Source of the DNA: Xanthomonas sp. Leaf148
GTDB taxonomy: Bacteria > Pseudomonadota > Gammaproteobacteria > Xanthomonadales > Xanthomonadaceae
DNA length: 64,000 nucleotides
Assembly (NCBI RefSeq): GCF_001423585.1
Contig: NZ_LMOP01000008.1
Location: 237,476 to 301,475, forward strand
Direction: 5' to 3'
Under the pieces are notes generated by a model. That model searched no databases. It saw nothing but the letters and a program-made list of their open reading frames with translations, and was not told the DNA's origin. Positions 35,717-46,096 of this stretch are shown one piece after another (the first letter of the stretch is position 1; each line of letters begins with the position of its first letter). The translations under genes and the position numbers were made by a program.

Positions 35717-36199
35717 ATGTCGCTGCCGCCCCCCATTCCCGTTGCATCGCCGCATCGTTTGCGCTCTGTCGAGTTCTGGAGCCGGCATTGGAAGTGGGTC
35801 GTTCCCGGCATCGGCGTGGCGCTATTCCTGCTGCTGGCATTGGTGATCGGCGCGTTGATCTACGTGATTACTGCGGCAGTGAAATCCAGCGATGTGTACC
35901 GCGACGCGCTGCGCATCGCCAAGGCCGACACGCATGTCGTGCAGACCCTGGGCACTCCCATCACCGAAGCGTTTCTGCCCGATGGCAGCATCAGTTATGT
36001 CGGCGACATCGGCGAGACGCATTTCAGCGTGGGCCTGCACGGGCCGCGCGGTAGCGGCAACGTGCAAGTGGATGCCACGCGCATGCACGGCCGTTGGACC
36101 TACCAGACCCTGACGTTTGCCGGTCCACACGGCGACCCGATCAACCTGTCGCCAGCGACGTCTGCAGTTCCCGCGCAGTCGCAGCCCCGTACGCCATGA
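35717..36199 (+). CDS. small membrane protein, Coa1-like
   Basis: A 160-residue protein with a proline-rich N-terminus, one helix at about residues 28-53 (WVVPGIGVALFLLLALVIGALIYVI) and a periplasmic domain. SDVYRDALRIAKADTHVVQTLGTPI, followed by SYVGDIGETHFSVGLHGPRGSGNVQVDATRMHGRWTY (shown here in parts), resembles the Coa1 cytochrome-oxidase assembly domain. Evidence for that family is moderate. The gene follows the DPP-IV-like gene by 63 bp and precedes the DUF885 gene by 68 bp. Confidence 0.72.
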   Translation: MSLPPPIPVASPHRLRSVEFWSRHWKWVVPGIGVALFLLLALVIGALIYVITAAVKSSDVYRDALRIAKADTHVVQTLGTPITEAFLPDGSISYVGDIGETHFSVGLHGPRGSGNVQVDATRMHGRWTYQTLTFAGPHGDPINLSPATSAVPAQSQPRTP

Positions 36200-36267
36200 C
36201 TTAAGGCGGATTGCTGCCGCCGCCGCAGATGCGTAGGGTCGCGCTACTCAATTTGCGGATCTGCCTC

Positions 36268-38058
36268 ATGAAGCCACTCGTTCTCGCCGTTGCGCTGGCG
36301 CTCGGTTCTTCGTTGCCGTTGCAGGCACAGACGGGCAAGACCGCGCCCACACAACCCGCCAGCCCGGCCTGGGTGCAGACCAGCAACGGCTATGCGCAGA
36401 TTCTGCTCAACGCGCAGGCGCCGTTCCAGCCCGAATACGCCAGCTTCTTCGGTGTGCCCGGCTACGACGATCAGGTTGTCGACCTGGGGCCGGACAACGC
36501 CGCGCGTTATCGCGATGCCATGCGCAAGGCGCGCGCCACGCTGCAAACCAAGCTCGCCACCGAGCGCGATGCCAACGTGCGCCAGGACCTGCAGATCATG
36601 ATCGGCGCTGCCGAGCAGAACATCGAAGGCAGCGAGCTCAACGAGCGTTATCTGTTGCCCTGGAGCGACGCGCCTGAGGCGGTCTTCAGTGGTCTCAACG
36701 GTCTGCTGTCCGACCAGACTGTGCCCGAGCGCCGCGCCAAAGCGCTGGACCGCCTCAAGCGTTATGTCGGCCTGGTGCCGGGGAGCACGCCCACCACCAC
36801 GCTAGCGCGCCAGCGCTACGAGGAAAAGCTGAGCAACAAGGCGTTGCTGCAGCCCACCCAGCGCGAAGTGGAACAGGCGCTGGCCAACGTGGACACCTAC
36901 GTCGCAGGCATCGGCGAGTTGTTCGCCAAGTACAAGATCGCTGGCACCGACGAAGCGCTCAAGGCCATGTCCACCCAGCTCAAGGATTACGCCAGCTGGA
37001 CCCGCACCAACGTGCTGCCCAAGGCGCGTAAGGACACCCGTCTGCCCGAGCCGCTGTATGCGTTCCAGCTCAAGCAGGTCGGCATCGATATCGCCCCGCA
37101 GGTGCTGATCCAGCGCGCGCAGCTGGAATTCATGGAAACGCGCTCAGCCATGCGCCAGCTCGCCCCGCTGGTGGCCAAGGCCAAGGGCGTGCAGGGTAGC
37201 GATTATGTGCAGGTGATCCGTGCGCTCAAGGGCAACACCATCGCCGACGACCAGCTGGAAACCTACTACCGCGGCGTGATCGACCAGATCGACCCGATCA
37301 TTCGTCAGCAGCGCATCGTCGATGTGCCCAACCGCCCGATGCAGATGCGCCTGGGCAGTGCCGCCGAAAGCGCTGCGCAACCGGCACCGCACTTCCTGCC
37401 GGCACCGCTGATCGGCAATACCGGTCAGCAAGGCCAGTTCGTGCTGCCGTTGGGCAACCCGACCGCCGACGGCGCCAAGAAGGAGCAGTACGACGACTTC
37501 AACTTCGGCTCGGCCGCCTGGACGCTCAGCGCGCACGAAGGCCGCCCTGGCCACGAACTGCAGTTCACCGCCATGGTCGAACGCGGCGTCTCGCTGGCGC
37601 GCAGCATGTTCGCGTTCAACTCGGTCAACGTCGAAGGCTGGGCGCTGTATGCCGAAGCCGAAATGGTCCCGTACGAGCCGCTCGACGGGCAGCTGATCGC
37701 CCTGCAGTTCCGCCTGCTGCGCGCCGCCCGCGCCATGCTCGACCCCATGCTCAACCTGGGCCTGATCGACCGCGAACGCGCCCGCCAGGTACTGGAAGAC
37801 GACGTCGGCCTTTCGCCGGCGATGACCCGCCAGGAACTGGACCGTTACACCGTCCGCGCCCCCGGCCAGGCCGGCAGTTACTTCTACGGGTACACCCGCA
37901 TCCTCGAACTGCGCATGCGCACCGAACTGGCGCTAGGCAAGAAGTTCGACCGCCTGGCGTTCAACAACTTCCTGCTCGACCAGGGCCTGCTCCCGCCGGA
38001 CCAGCTGGCCAAGGCAGTGGAGACGCAGTTCGTTCCGGCGCAGCAGAACAAGCGCTGA
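36268..38058 (+). CDS. exported DUF885 family protein (zinc-peptidase-like)
   Basis: A 596-residue protein with a Sec signal (PLVLAVALALGSSLPLQAQ). The motif SAHEGRPGHELQF has the H-E-x5-H-E spacing that DUF885 proteins use for metal binding, and NVEGWALYAEAE is also conserved in the family. It is likely a periplasmic metallo-carboxypeptidase-like enzyme; the substrate is unknown. I chose the ATG at 36268 (MKPLVLAV). It is convergent with a lipoprotein gene at 38135. Confidence 0.87.
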   Translation: MKPLVLAVALALGSSLPLQAQTGKTAPTQPASPAWVQTSNGYAQILLNAQAPFQPEYASFFGVPGYDDQVVDLGPDNAARYRDAMRKARATLQTKLATERDANVRQDLQIMIGAAEQNIEGSELNERYLLPWSDAPEAVFSGLNGLLSDQTVPERRAKALDRLKRYVGLVPGSTPTTTLARQRYEEKLSNKALLQPTQREVEQALANVDTYVAGIGELFAKYKIAGTDEALKAMSTQLKDYASWTRTNVLPKARKDTRLPEPLYAFQLKQVGIDIAPQVLIQRAQLEFMETRSAMRQLAPLVAKAKGVQGSDYVQVIRALKGNTIADDQLETYYRGVIDQIDPIIRQQRIVDVPNRPMQMRLGSAAESAAQPAPHFLPAPLIGNTGQQGQFVLPLGNPTADGAKKEQYDDFNFGSAAWTLSAHEGRPGHELQFTAMVERGVSLARSMFAFNSVNVEGWALYAEAEMVPYEPLDGQLIALQFRLLRAARAMLDPMLNLGLIDRERARQVLEDDVGLSPAMTRQELDRYTVRAPGQAGSYFYGYTRILELRMRTELALGKKFDRLAFNNFLLDQGLLPPDQLAKAVETQFVPAQQNKR

Positions 38059-38134
38059 GCACAAGGCGCAACACTGGCATGCGGCAGCGGTCGTCAGCCG
38101 CCTCATGCCTGCGTTGTTTAAAGCCGTTGGACGG

Positions 38135-38590
38135 TTAGCGCGCTGGAGGTGGTGCGGCCGGCATGGCGCCGGTTTCCGCCCCCGCCGGCACCCAGATCGC
38201 CATCCCAGCCGCGCGCTTTTGCGTGGTCGGAATGCCGATCCCCAAACCGCCGCCGACGCGGCCGCCGTAGCTGCCACCGCCGACCGACAGGCCGCCGCCG
38301 GAGCGCTCGGAGCCGACGCCGACGATGACCACGCCGTTGGCGCCGAGCTTGGCGGCTTCGCGTTTGAGCCGTTGCACGGCGGCATCGGTCTGGCCCTGGG
38401 TGCCGAAGCCGGCGGCGCTGGTGGATTCGAGCTGGGCGATCTCCATCGAGCCGACCGGTGCGTGCGAATAGACCTGCACCTGGGTGGGGTCGATCGGCGC
38501 GCGCGCCTGGCCGAGCATCACCTTGGAGCTGCTGGCGCAGCCGGCCAGCAGCAGGGCCAGTGCAGCGCCGACGACGAAATGCCTGTTCAT
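38135..38590 (-). CDS. lipoprotein of unknown function (YbjQ/RcsF-like core)
   Basis: A 151-residue lipoprotein with lipobox L-L-A-G-C. The middle contains LKREAAKLGANGVVIVGVG, which resembles the heavy-metal-binding YbjQ fold, and the C-terminal third is Gly-rich (SGGGLSVGGGSYGGRVGGG). The start at 38590 gives a good signal peptide. The role is unknown. A dispersed repeat copy lies just upstream. Confidence 0.75.
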   Translation of the reverse strand: MNRHFVVGAALALLLAGCASSSKVMLGQARAPIDPTQVQVYSHAPVGSMEIAQLESTSAAGFGTQGQTDAAVQRLKREAAKLGANGVVIVGVGSERSGGGLSVGGGSYGGRVGGGLGIGIPTTQKRAAGMAIWVPAGAETGAMPAAPPPAR

Positions 38591-38644
38591 GATGTGGCCC
38601 CCTGAATGATGGTGATGACGGCGATGATCCGGCGCCCGGACTGA

Positions 38645-38788
38645 AGAGTGGCTAACACGAGGTAACAAACCGCCGTCAGATGGGTGCTGGCGACGTGGAG
38701 GAGCCACTGTGTACGGGCGGTCCAGTCCGCACCGAGCGCCCCCCGCGGCACCTGGCGGCGGCTGCCCAATGGGTTTGTCAGTCGCACT
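38645..38788 (+). repeat. dispersed inverted-repeat element, copy E
   Basis: Begins AGAGTGGCTAACAC, ends TTTGTCAGTCGCACT, and contains GCCGTCAGATGGGTGCTGG and CCGCACCGAGCGCC, colinear with copies A and C but more diverged. It lies upstream of the lipoprotein gene. Confidence 0.7.
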
Positions 38789-38932
38789 GGATCGCTCCGT
38801 GCCTCGTCGCACCCTAGCCACGCCCATGTGAGGCTGCTGCCAAGCCGCCATTGGTCAGGGTGACCACCCGCCCACGGCGTCTTGGCAGCCGCCCCGTTAA
38901 GCTCGGTGTTTCTTCGATAGACGAGGTGGCAC

Positions 38933-39181
38933 GTGGGATTGATCAGCCTGCTCTGGGGCATTGTGGCGCTGCTGTGGATGGTGCTGGCCTTTATTCCATT
39001 GCTGGGATGGGGCAACTGGTTCCTGATTCCGTTCGCGGCAGTGGGTGCGCTGATCGCGGCGATCGCGCTGTTGTTCACCTCGGCCGGCAACCGCGGCCGG
39101 GCCAAGACCGGCTTGCTGCTCAATGCTCTGGTGATCGTGGTTGGAGTGATGCGCCTGAGCCTGGGTGGCGGGGTGATCTAG
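38933..39181 (+). CDS. small two-to-three-helix membrane protein
   Basis: An 82-residue hydrophobic protein with a GTG start (38933) preceded by an AGG-rich ribosome-binding sequence. Helices: SLLWGIVALLWMVLAFIPLL, WFLIPFAAVGALIAAIALLF and a C-terminal LLLNALVIVVGVMRLSLGG. No family is recognised beyond small conserved membrane proteins. It is encoded alone between the repeat and hemB. Confidence 0.75.
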   Translation: MGLISLLWGIVALLWMVLAFIPLLGWGNWFLIPFAAVGALIAAIALLFTSAGNRGRAKTGLLLNALVIVVGVMRLSLGGGVI

Positions 39182-39378
39182 GCCGCTTTCGACAAGGCGG
39201 CGAGGCACATGTGCGCCGGGGGTTGTCGACGCACGCATCGGGCAGGGTTTGCATCCCCAGCCTTGGCAGCGCTGCCCGACCTGCAGATAGGCCACGCCGA
39301 TAGCGGCGTGCCATGCCGTTGCAGCGCTGCGACACTGCGTCGCAGCGCGTCCCGCGCGCGATGGCGGGCGTAAACTGA

Positions 39379-40392
<1,014 letters not shown>

Positions 40393-40713
40393 GCGCAACC
40401 AGACGTGCTGCGTGGAGCGGCGCTGTGGCGGCATCTTTCGTGGATGCCGCTGCAGGTGGATGCGATGTAGTGAAGCAGGTCGTCGATCGTTTCGCTCGGA
40501 TCTTCCGCGTGTTTGCACGGACCGGTAAGCCCGGCCTGCTTCGCGCTGCAGCGATTGATCTGATGCCATGCGATCGACCTCCCGCACCTGGCACGGCGCC
40601 GGCCTGACAACACAGGCCGACAACTAAGCATTGATCCGGATGCGCAGGAGCCGTCATCGGGCAGACCGCCTACGAGACCACGCAACCGCGATCGAACCAA
40701 GTGCGTCAGCTGC

Positions 40714-40732
40714 GATAACGATTCTCATCTAC
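40714..40732 (+). promoter_or_regulatory. Fur-box-like site upstream of the flavoprotein reductase
   Basis: GATAACGATTCTCATCTAC matches 13 of 19 bases of the Fur consensus GATAATGATAATCATTATC. A TACAAT -10-like hexamer overlaps its end (40730-40735) and the GTG start is at 40767. Iron control is inferred from sequence only. Confidence 0.65.
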
Positions 40733-40766
40733 AATAGCGGGCCTTGTTGCTTCAGGTTGTTCGCGC

Positions 40767-43301
40767 GTGTTCAAGACGGTTCTGTTCCAACTGCACTGGC
40801 TGCTCGGCATCACCGCCGGGCTGGTGCTGTCGGTGATGGGCGTGACCGGCGCGCTGATGTCCTTCGAGAACGAAATCGTGCGGCTGGCCAACCCGGCCAT
40901 CGCGCAGCTGGCGGTGCGGCATGCGGCCGGCGAGCGTGTGTTGCCGGTGGATGTGTTGCTGCAGCGCCTCGACTTGCTGCCGCGCGACGCAGGAAAACAG
41001 CAGGCGGTGACGCGCATGCTGATCGATCCCACCGGCGCGCGGCCATCCACTGCACGTCTGGCGGGCAAGGGCGGGGGGCGCGTGTACTTCGATCCTTACA
41101 CCGGCGCGCGTGTCGCCGCACCGCGCCTGAGCGGGGCGTTTGCGTTCATCGAGGACCTGCACCGCAATCTGACTGCGGGTAAGCGCGGCCAGGCAGTGAC
41201 CGGGGCGTGCGCCTTGATCCTGCTGTTTTTCTGCGCGTCCGGGCTGTATCTGCGTTGGCCGCGGCGCTGGTGGAGCCTGCGAACCTGGTGGGTGGTGGAA
41301 TGGCGGCGGCAGGGGCGCAGTTTTCTGTGGAGCCTGCACGCGGTGTTCGGCACCTGGTGTCTGCTGGTCTATCTGCTGGTCGCGCTGACCGGGCTGACTT
41401 GGTCGTACGACTGGTACCGCGACGGCATGGTGGCCTTGCTCGGAAAGGAGCCGGCCATGCGCGGCGACGGGGGCAACCATCGGCCGGCGACGGTGAATTT
41501 CGCACGTGTGCAGCGCACCTTGGACGGTTTCCCGGGCACCCATCACGCCGCGCTGGATCTGCGGGTGCCCACCCGTGCCGGGCAGCCAATGAGCGTGCGG
41601 TTTTTGCCGGACCGGCCCGACCACGATCGCGCCTACGACAATCTGGAAATCGACGCCGCCAGCGGCGCCTTGCTGCAGCGCCAGGATTACGCGCGGCTGC
41701 CGCGCGGCCAGCAATGGCTGGTGAGCATGTTCCCGCTGCATTCGGGCAGTTTCTTCGGCTTGCCGGGGCGCATCGTGGTGATGCTGGCGAGCCTCGGCAT
41801 GTCGGTGTTCTTCATCAGCGGCTGGATGCTGTACCTGGATCGCCGCCGCAAGAAGCGCGAGTTGCGCGCCGCACGCGTGGTGCTGCAGAGCGCACCGCCG
41901 GCCTCGCAGGCCGAGCCGTGGTTGATCGCCTTCGCCAGCCAGAGCGGCTTTGCCGAACGGCTGGCCTGGCAGGCGGCCGGGCATCTGCAAGCGGCCGGCC
42001 TGCCGGTGCAGGTGCGCGCGCTGGCGCAGGTGGATGCGCAGCAACTGCGGGCCACCCGGCACGCCTTGCTGGTGATCAGCACGTTCGGCGATGGCGAGCC
42101 GCCGGATGCGGCGCGCGCGTTCGAGCGCGAACTGATGCGCCAACGCATCGGCTTGCCGCAGCTGGCTTACGCGGTGCTGGCATTGGGCGACCGCCAATAT
42201 GCGCAGTTTTGCGGGTTTTCGCGGCGTATCGAGCAGTGGTTGGACGCGCAGAGTGCACGCGCGTTGTTTCCCACCGTGGAAATGGACAACGCCGATCCGC
42301 AGGCGCTGGCGCAATGGCATGCGCAGCTGGCGCAGATTGCCGGCGCGCCGCTGGCCGCGGTTGCGCTGACGCGTCCGCGCCTGAGCCAGTGGGCGCTGTC
42401 GTCGCGCACCCATCTCAACCCGGGCAGCGAGGGCGCGCCGATCTGGCGCATCGACCTGCAGCCACCGCTTGAGGCGCACTGGCAGGCGGGCGATATCCTC
42501 GAAGTGCAGCCTGCGCACGCCGATGCGCAGGTGCGTGAGTGTCTGGCAGCGTGGGGCCTGCCGTCCGATGCGTTGGTGCATGTCGATGCGCAGTTGCTGC
42601 CGCTGCATCAGGCCGCTGCCGAGCGTGTGCTGCCGCCCGCGCCCGCGACGTCGCCCGCGCCGTGTCCGGATCCACAGGCCTGGCTGGATGCCTGCGACTG
42701 GTTGCCCACGCGCGACTACTCGCTGGCCAGCGTGCCGGCCGATGGCGTGGCCACGGCGGTGGTGCGCCTGACCACCCGTAGCGATGGCAGTCCAGGGCTG
42801 GGCTCGGGCTGGTTGATCTGTCATGCGCCGATGGGGGCGGCAGTGCGCGCGCGGCTGCGCACCAATCCCGGCTTCCATCGCATCGAAGCGGCGCCGATGG
42901 TGTTGATCGGCAACGGCACCGGCATCGCCGGTTTGCGCGCCTTGTTGCGCGAGGCCGAGCTGGCCAACGTGCACGGGCATTGGCTGCTGTTCGGCGAACG
43001 CAATGCCGCACACGACCGGCTGTTGGCCGACGAACTGCATGCCTGGCAGGCAAGCAGTCATCTGCAACAACTGGACTGGGTGTTCTCGCGCGATCAGCCG
43101 CACAAGCGCTACGTGCAGCATCAATTGCGCGATGCCGGCGACGCGCTACGGCACTGGATCGATCGCGGTGCGGTGATCCATGTCTGCGGCAGCCTGGACA
43201 GCATGGCGCGCGCGGTCGACGTCACGCTGCGCGAACTGCTGGGCGACACCCGCGTGGACGCGCTGACTGCAGCGGGCCGCTATCGGCGCGATGTGTACTG
43301 A
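40767..43301 (+). CDS. PepSY/flavodoxin/FNR fusion, probable iron reductase
   Basis: An 844-residue three-part protein. Residues 1-370 are a PepSY-type membrane domain with four helices (N-terminal LFQLHWLLGITAGLVLSVMG; FIEDLHRNLT; last helix IVVMLASLGMSVFFISGWML). Residues about 385-520 are a flavodoxin-like FMN domain (IAFASQSGFAERLA), and 540-844 a FAD/NADPH reductase domain of the sulfite reductase flavoprotein type (PTRDYSLASVP; FGERNAAHD; VCGSLDSMARAV; C-terminal YRRDVY). The build suggests electrons pass from cytoplasmic NADPH through flavins to a periplasmic ferric-siderophore or haem. The GTG start follows a Fur-box-like site. Confidence 0.88.
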   Translation: MFKTVLFQLHWLLGITAGLVLSVMGVTGALMSFENEIVRLANPAIAQLAVRHAAGERVLPVDVLLQRLDLLPRDAGKQQAVTRMLIDPTGARPSTARLAGKGGGRVYFDPYTGARVAAPRLSGAFAFIEDLHRNLTAGKRGQAVTGACALILLFFCASGLYLRWPRRWWSLRTWWVVEWRRQGRSFLWSLHAVFGTWCLLVYLLVALTGLTWSYDWYRDGMVALLGKEPAMRGDGGNHRPATVNFARVQRTLDGFPGTHHAALDLRVPTRAGQPMSVRFLPDRPDHDRAYDNLEIDAASGALLQRQDYARLPRGQQWLVSMFPLHSGSFFGLPGRIVVMLASLGMSVFFISGWMLYLDRRRKKRELRAARVVLQSAPPASQAEPWLIAFASQSGFAERLAWQAAGHLQAAGLPVQVRALAQVDAQQLRATRHALLVISTFGDGEPPDAARAFERELMRQRIGLPQLAYAVLALGDRQYAQFCGFSRRIEQWLDAQSARALFPTVEMDNADPQALAQWHAQLAQIAGAPLAAVALTRPRLSQWALSSRTHLNPGSEGAPIWRIDLQPPLEAHWQAGDILEVQPAHADAQVRECLAAWGLPSDALVHVDAQLLPLHQAAAERVLPPAPATSPAPCPDPQAWLDACDWLPTRDYSLASVPADGVATAVVRLTTRSDGSPGLGSGWLICHAPMGAAVRARLRTNPGFHRIEAAPMVLIGNGTGIAGLRALLREAELANVHGHWLLFGERNAAHDRLLADELHAWQASSHLQQLDWVFSRDQPHKRYVQHQLRDAGDALRHWIDRGAVIHVCGSLDSMARAVDVTLRELLGDTRVDALTAAGRYRRDVY

Positions 43302-43338
43302 GCGCAGTCATGACCACTGCGTCGCAGCCTTGGAGGGG

Positions 43339-43498
43339 CTAAGGAACCTCTGAATAACTCATGACCCAGCGAGACAAATTTGCAATCTGGCCTGATCACG
43401 ACAATCGCCGTCGCTGAAAATCAAGCACTTGCGCGTGATTTAGTCTGTCCAAGGCGTCGATCGGAAGCCTATGAAAGAGTTGTTCAGAGCTTCCCTAA
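43339..43498. mobile_element. 152-bp MITE with IS5-like ends and CTAA target duplication
   Basis: The 18-bp terminal inverted repeats GGAACCTCTGAATAACTC (43343-43360) and, inverted, GGAAGCTCTGAACAACTC (43477-43494) match at 16 of 18 positions. CTAA directly flanks both ends (43339-43342 and 43495-43498), a 4-bp YTAR-type duplication as made by IS5-group transposases. The 116-bp interior has no transposase frame, so this is a non-autonomous element. Confidence 0.85.
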
Positions 43499-43534
43499 CA
43501 ACATATCAAAGCCTGGTTGGTCGAGTGTGCGGCG

Positions 43535-43620
43535 CCCTCACCGCTCGCGGGACACGCCGTGAATCCGTCCTTGGAGGCTCGGTGGCGGCATCCATGCCGC
43601 CACACGGTCCCGCAAGCGGC
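43535..43620. repeat. palindromic dispersed element, left block
   Basis: Contains GCGGGACACGCCGTGAATCC and the perfect palindrome GTGGCGGCATCCATGCCGCCAC, with GTCCCGC closing the outer stem. The type is common between genes in xanthomonads (from memory). Confidence 0.75.
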
Positions 43621-43690
43621 GAGAGCACCGAACCATAGAGTTTGCTGATTGTTTTGCTGAAAGCCATGCACACCGATCATCTCAACTGGT

Positions 43691-43792
43691 CCTTGCCCGG
43701 CTACCGTCGCGGGACCTTACGCGGCATGGATGCCGCGTAAGAGCTTACAAGGACGTACTTGCAGCGTGTCCCGCGATGGTGGCCGGGCAAGG
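43691..43792. repeat. palindromic dispersed element, right block
   Basis: The outer arms CCTTGCCCGGC...GTCGCGGGAC and GTCCCGCGATGGTGGCCGGG form a long imperfect stem around the inner palindrome CTTACGCGGCATGGATGCCG followed by CGTAAG. It shares the GCGGCATNNATGCCGC core with the left block. The gap from 43302 to 43946 is made of this element, the left block and the MITE. Confidence 0.75.
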
Positions 43793-43946
43793 GCCCTGCA
43801 GCCACGCCGCCGATCAAGCCGCAAGTCACAACCAAGCCGCAGCGCAGCTGCGCTGCATTGAAGACCCACATCCTCCGCTTTGAAATAGACCAGCGCGAAG
43901 TGCTTTGCCAGCGGCTCTTAGTTTGACTTCGCGCATCCATCCGCCC

Positions 43947-44828
43947 TCAGCGGCAGCTGGCATCGCCCTCCACCGCCGGCACCTTCATCCGGTAGAGATC
44001 CAGCTGGCCCGCGCGTGGTGCACGTGCGCTGCCGGTCACCAGCAGTTCGCCCGGTTTGGACGCATCCACCACCGCCGCAAACGTGCGCTCTTGCGGCCCG
44101 TTGAACGACAGCGGCAACGGCTGGCCCTGGGCGTAGTGCCCGTTGTTGCATGCGGCCAGCAGCAACTGGCTGGGGCCATCGACAGCACCGCGCGCCCATA
44201 CCAGGCCACGCCCGTCGCCGAGCCAGGCCGCATCCAGTTCGTCGGCCGCGGTATTGATGTCGCGCAGTGGGGCAGGCGCGGTGAACGCGCGGCCGTCCCA
44301 GCGCGCCACAAACACGTCCAGGCCGCCGGCACCGCCGTGGCCATCGCTCGCGAACAGCAGGCGCGTGCAGTCCAGCGACAGGCTCGGTGCGCGCTCGTTG
44401 CCGCGGCTGTTGATCGCCGCACCCAGTGATTGCACCGCGCCCAGGCCGCCTTGCGCATCCACCGGCACGCGGTACAGATCGCTGCCACCGGCGCCACCGG
44501 GCCGCGACGAGGCGAACAACAGCCAGCGTCCATCGGCACTGAACAGCGGCGTGATCTCGTCCTGGGCGGTGTTGAGCGGCAGCGGTTGCGCGTCCTGCCA
44601 GCGCCCGCCGCGCAGCTGCGCCTGCCACAGGTCCCAACCCCCGGCGCCGCCGGCGCGGTCGCTGGCCCAGACGATGCGCTGCCCGTCCGGGCTGAGCGTG
44701 GCGTGCGCCTCGTTGGCCGGCGTGGACACCACACCCATGCCTTCGATGCCGAACTCGGCAAGTCCCGACGCGGACGGGACGAAGAGTAAACTCGCCGCCA
44801 GCGCGAGCGGCGTCCATCGAAGTTGCAT
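43947..44828 (-). CDS. exported PD40 (TolB-like beta-propeller) protein
   Basis: A 293-residue protein with a Sec signal (TPLALAASLLFVPSASG). Repeated blades carry the PD40 signature: SPDGQRIVWASDRAGGAGGWDLW, SADGRWLLFASSRPGGAGGSDLY and SLDCTRLLFASDGHGGAGGLDVF (each listed here shortened from the blade). The G-G-A-G-G-x-D-L/V pattern suggests surface loops that may bind ions. The function is unknown; homologues occur near OmpA-type proteins. I chose the ATG at 44828. It is divergent from aroE. Confidence 0.8.
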   Translation of the reverse strand: MQLRWTPLALAASLLFVPSASGLAEFGIEGMGVVSTPANEAHATLSPDGQRIVWASDRAGGAGGWDLWQAQLRGGRWQDAQPLPLNTAQDEITPLFSADGRWLLFASSRPGGAGGSDLYRVPVDAQGGLGAVQSLGAAINSRGNERAPSLSLDCTRLLFASDGHGGAGGLDVFVARWDGRAFTAPAPLRDINTAADELDAAWLGDGRGLVWARGAVDGPSQLLLAACNNGHYAQGQPLPLSFNGPQERTFAAVVDASKPGELLVTGSARAPRAGQLDLYRMKVPAVEGDASCR

Positions 44829-44880
44829 GCGGTGTTCCTGCTCCAAGTCGCGCCCAGTCTAGTCAACCAGAGAGCGTTTC

Positions 44881-45732
44881 ATGCCCGTATCCCGTTATGC
44901 CGTGTTCGGTCACCCTGTCGCCCATTCGCTGTCGCCGGCCATCCATGCCGACTTCGGCAAGCAGACCGGCATCGCGCTGGACTACACCGCCATCGATGCG
45001 CCGCCGGACGCGTTCGCCAGCACGCTGCAGCGCTTCGCCGACGAAGGCGGCAAGGGCGCAAACGTCACCCTGCCGTTGAAGGAGGCCGCCTTTGCGCTGG
45101 CCGCCAGCCTGAGCGATCGCGCGCAGCTGGCCGGAGCGGTGAACACGCTGGTGCGTAACGATGGCCAATGGCAGGGCGACAACACTGACGGCGTTGGCCT
45201 GGTGCGTGACCTCACCGATCGCCACGGCCTGGATCTGCGCGGTCGTCGCGTGTTGCTGCTGGGCGCCGGCGGCGCCGCACGCGGGGTGGCACCGGCGCTG
45301 CTGGATGCCGGCATCACCGAGATGGTGGTGGTGAACCGCTCGCCCGAGCGCGCCGACGCGTTGTGCGATGCGCTGGGCGAACCCGGCCGGGTGGTGTCGC
45401 GCTACATCGAAGACCTGCGCGAACTGGGCGACTTCGAACTGATCGTCAACGCCACTGCCGCCGGGCGCGACCGCGACGCCGGTGCGTTCTCACTGCCGCT
45501 GGGCCTGGTCAACAGCCTGACCGCCGCGGTGGATCTCAACTACGGCGAAACCGCCATCGCGTTCCTGGCCTGGGCACGCGCGGCGCACTGTCGTTACGCC
45601 ATCGATGGCCTGGGCATGCTGGTGGAGCAGGCCGCGGAAAGTTTCGCGTTGTGGCATGGCGTGCGTCCGGACACCGACCCGGTCTATGCCGCGCTGCGCG
45701 CGCGCGACGCCGTGCTGGTCAGCGCGGACTGA
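44881..45732 (+). CDS. aroE: shikimate dehydrogenase
   Basis: A 283-residue cytoplasmic enzyme that reduces 3-dehydroshikimate to shikimate with NADPH. Conserved active-site residues are K67 ([10 protein letters not shown]), N101 and D103 ([10 protein letters not shown]), with SHSLSP-like AHSLSP at residues 14-19 in the substrate site. The Rossmann motif is [10 protein letters not shown]. The family-typical Q near the C-terminus ([10 protein letters not shown]) is present. Two small membrane-protein genes follow on the same strand and overlap each other. Confidence 0.94.
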   Translation: MPVSRYAVFGHPVAHSLSPAIHADFGKQTGIALDYTAIDAPPDAFASTLQRFADEGGKGANVTLPLKEAAFALAASLSDRAQLAGAVNTLVRNDGQWQGDNTDGVGLVRDLTDRHGLDLRGRRVLLLGAGGAARGVAPALLDAGITEMVVVNRSPERADALCDALGEPGRVVSRYIEDLRELGDFELIVNATAAGRDRDAGAFSLPLGLVNSLTAAVDLNYGETAIAFLAWARAAHCRYAIDGLGMLVEQAAESFALWHGVRPDTDPVYAALRARDAVLVSAD

Positions 45733-45742
45733 GCCGTTGCCC

Positions 45743-46096
45743 ATGACCACCACCGACATCCTGCTCAGCCTGATCACCAGCCTGCTGTCGCGGGTGCCGA
45801 TGCTGATCGCCTTGTTGCTGGGGCTGGTGCTGCTGTGGCGCGCCCCGCACGGGCCGCTGCGGCGTGCCGCGTTGGCCGGGCTGTGGCTGCTGCTGGGCTG
45901 TGTGCTGGCCGAGGTGGCCTTGCAGGCGATTCCGATGCTGTTGCTGCAGCAAGGCAACGTGCGCCAGATTGGTCTGGTGATGGGCGTCGGCCGCTTCGTA
46001 CTGACCGCCGTGCAAGGCGTCGGCATCGGCGTGCTGGTCTGGACCCTGGCGCGCAGCCTGCAACGGCTGCCGCCTGCTGCGGGTCCGCGCGCATGA
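45743..46096 (+). CDS. small membrane protein downstream of aroE
   Basis: A 117-residue protein with about three helices (ILLSLITSLLSRVPMLIALLLGLVLLW; AALAGLWLLLGCVLAEVALQAIPMLLL; FVLTAVQGVGIGVLVWTLA). It starts 10 bp after the aroE stop and overlaps the following gene by ATGA. No family is recognised. It may be co-transcribed with aroE. Confidence 0.7.
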   Translation: MTTTDILLSLITSLLSRVPMLIALLLGLVLLWRAPHGPLRRAALAGLWLLLGCVLAEVALQAIPMLLLQQGNVRQIGLVMGVGRFVLTAVQGVGIGVLVWTLARSLQRLPPAAGPRA

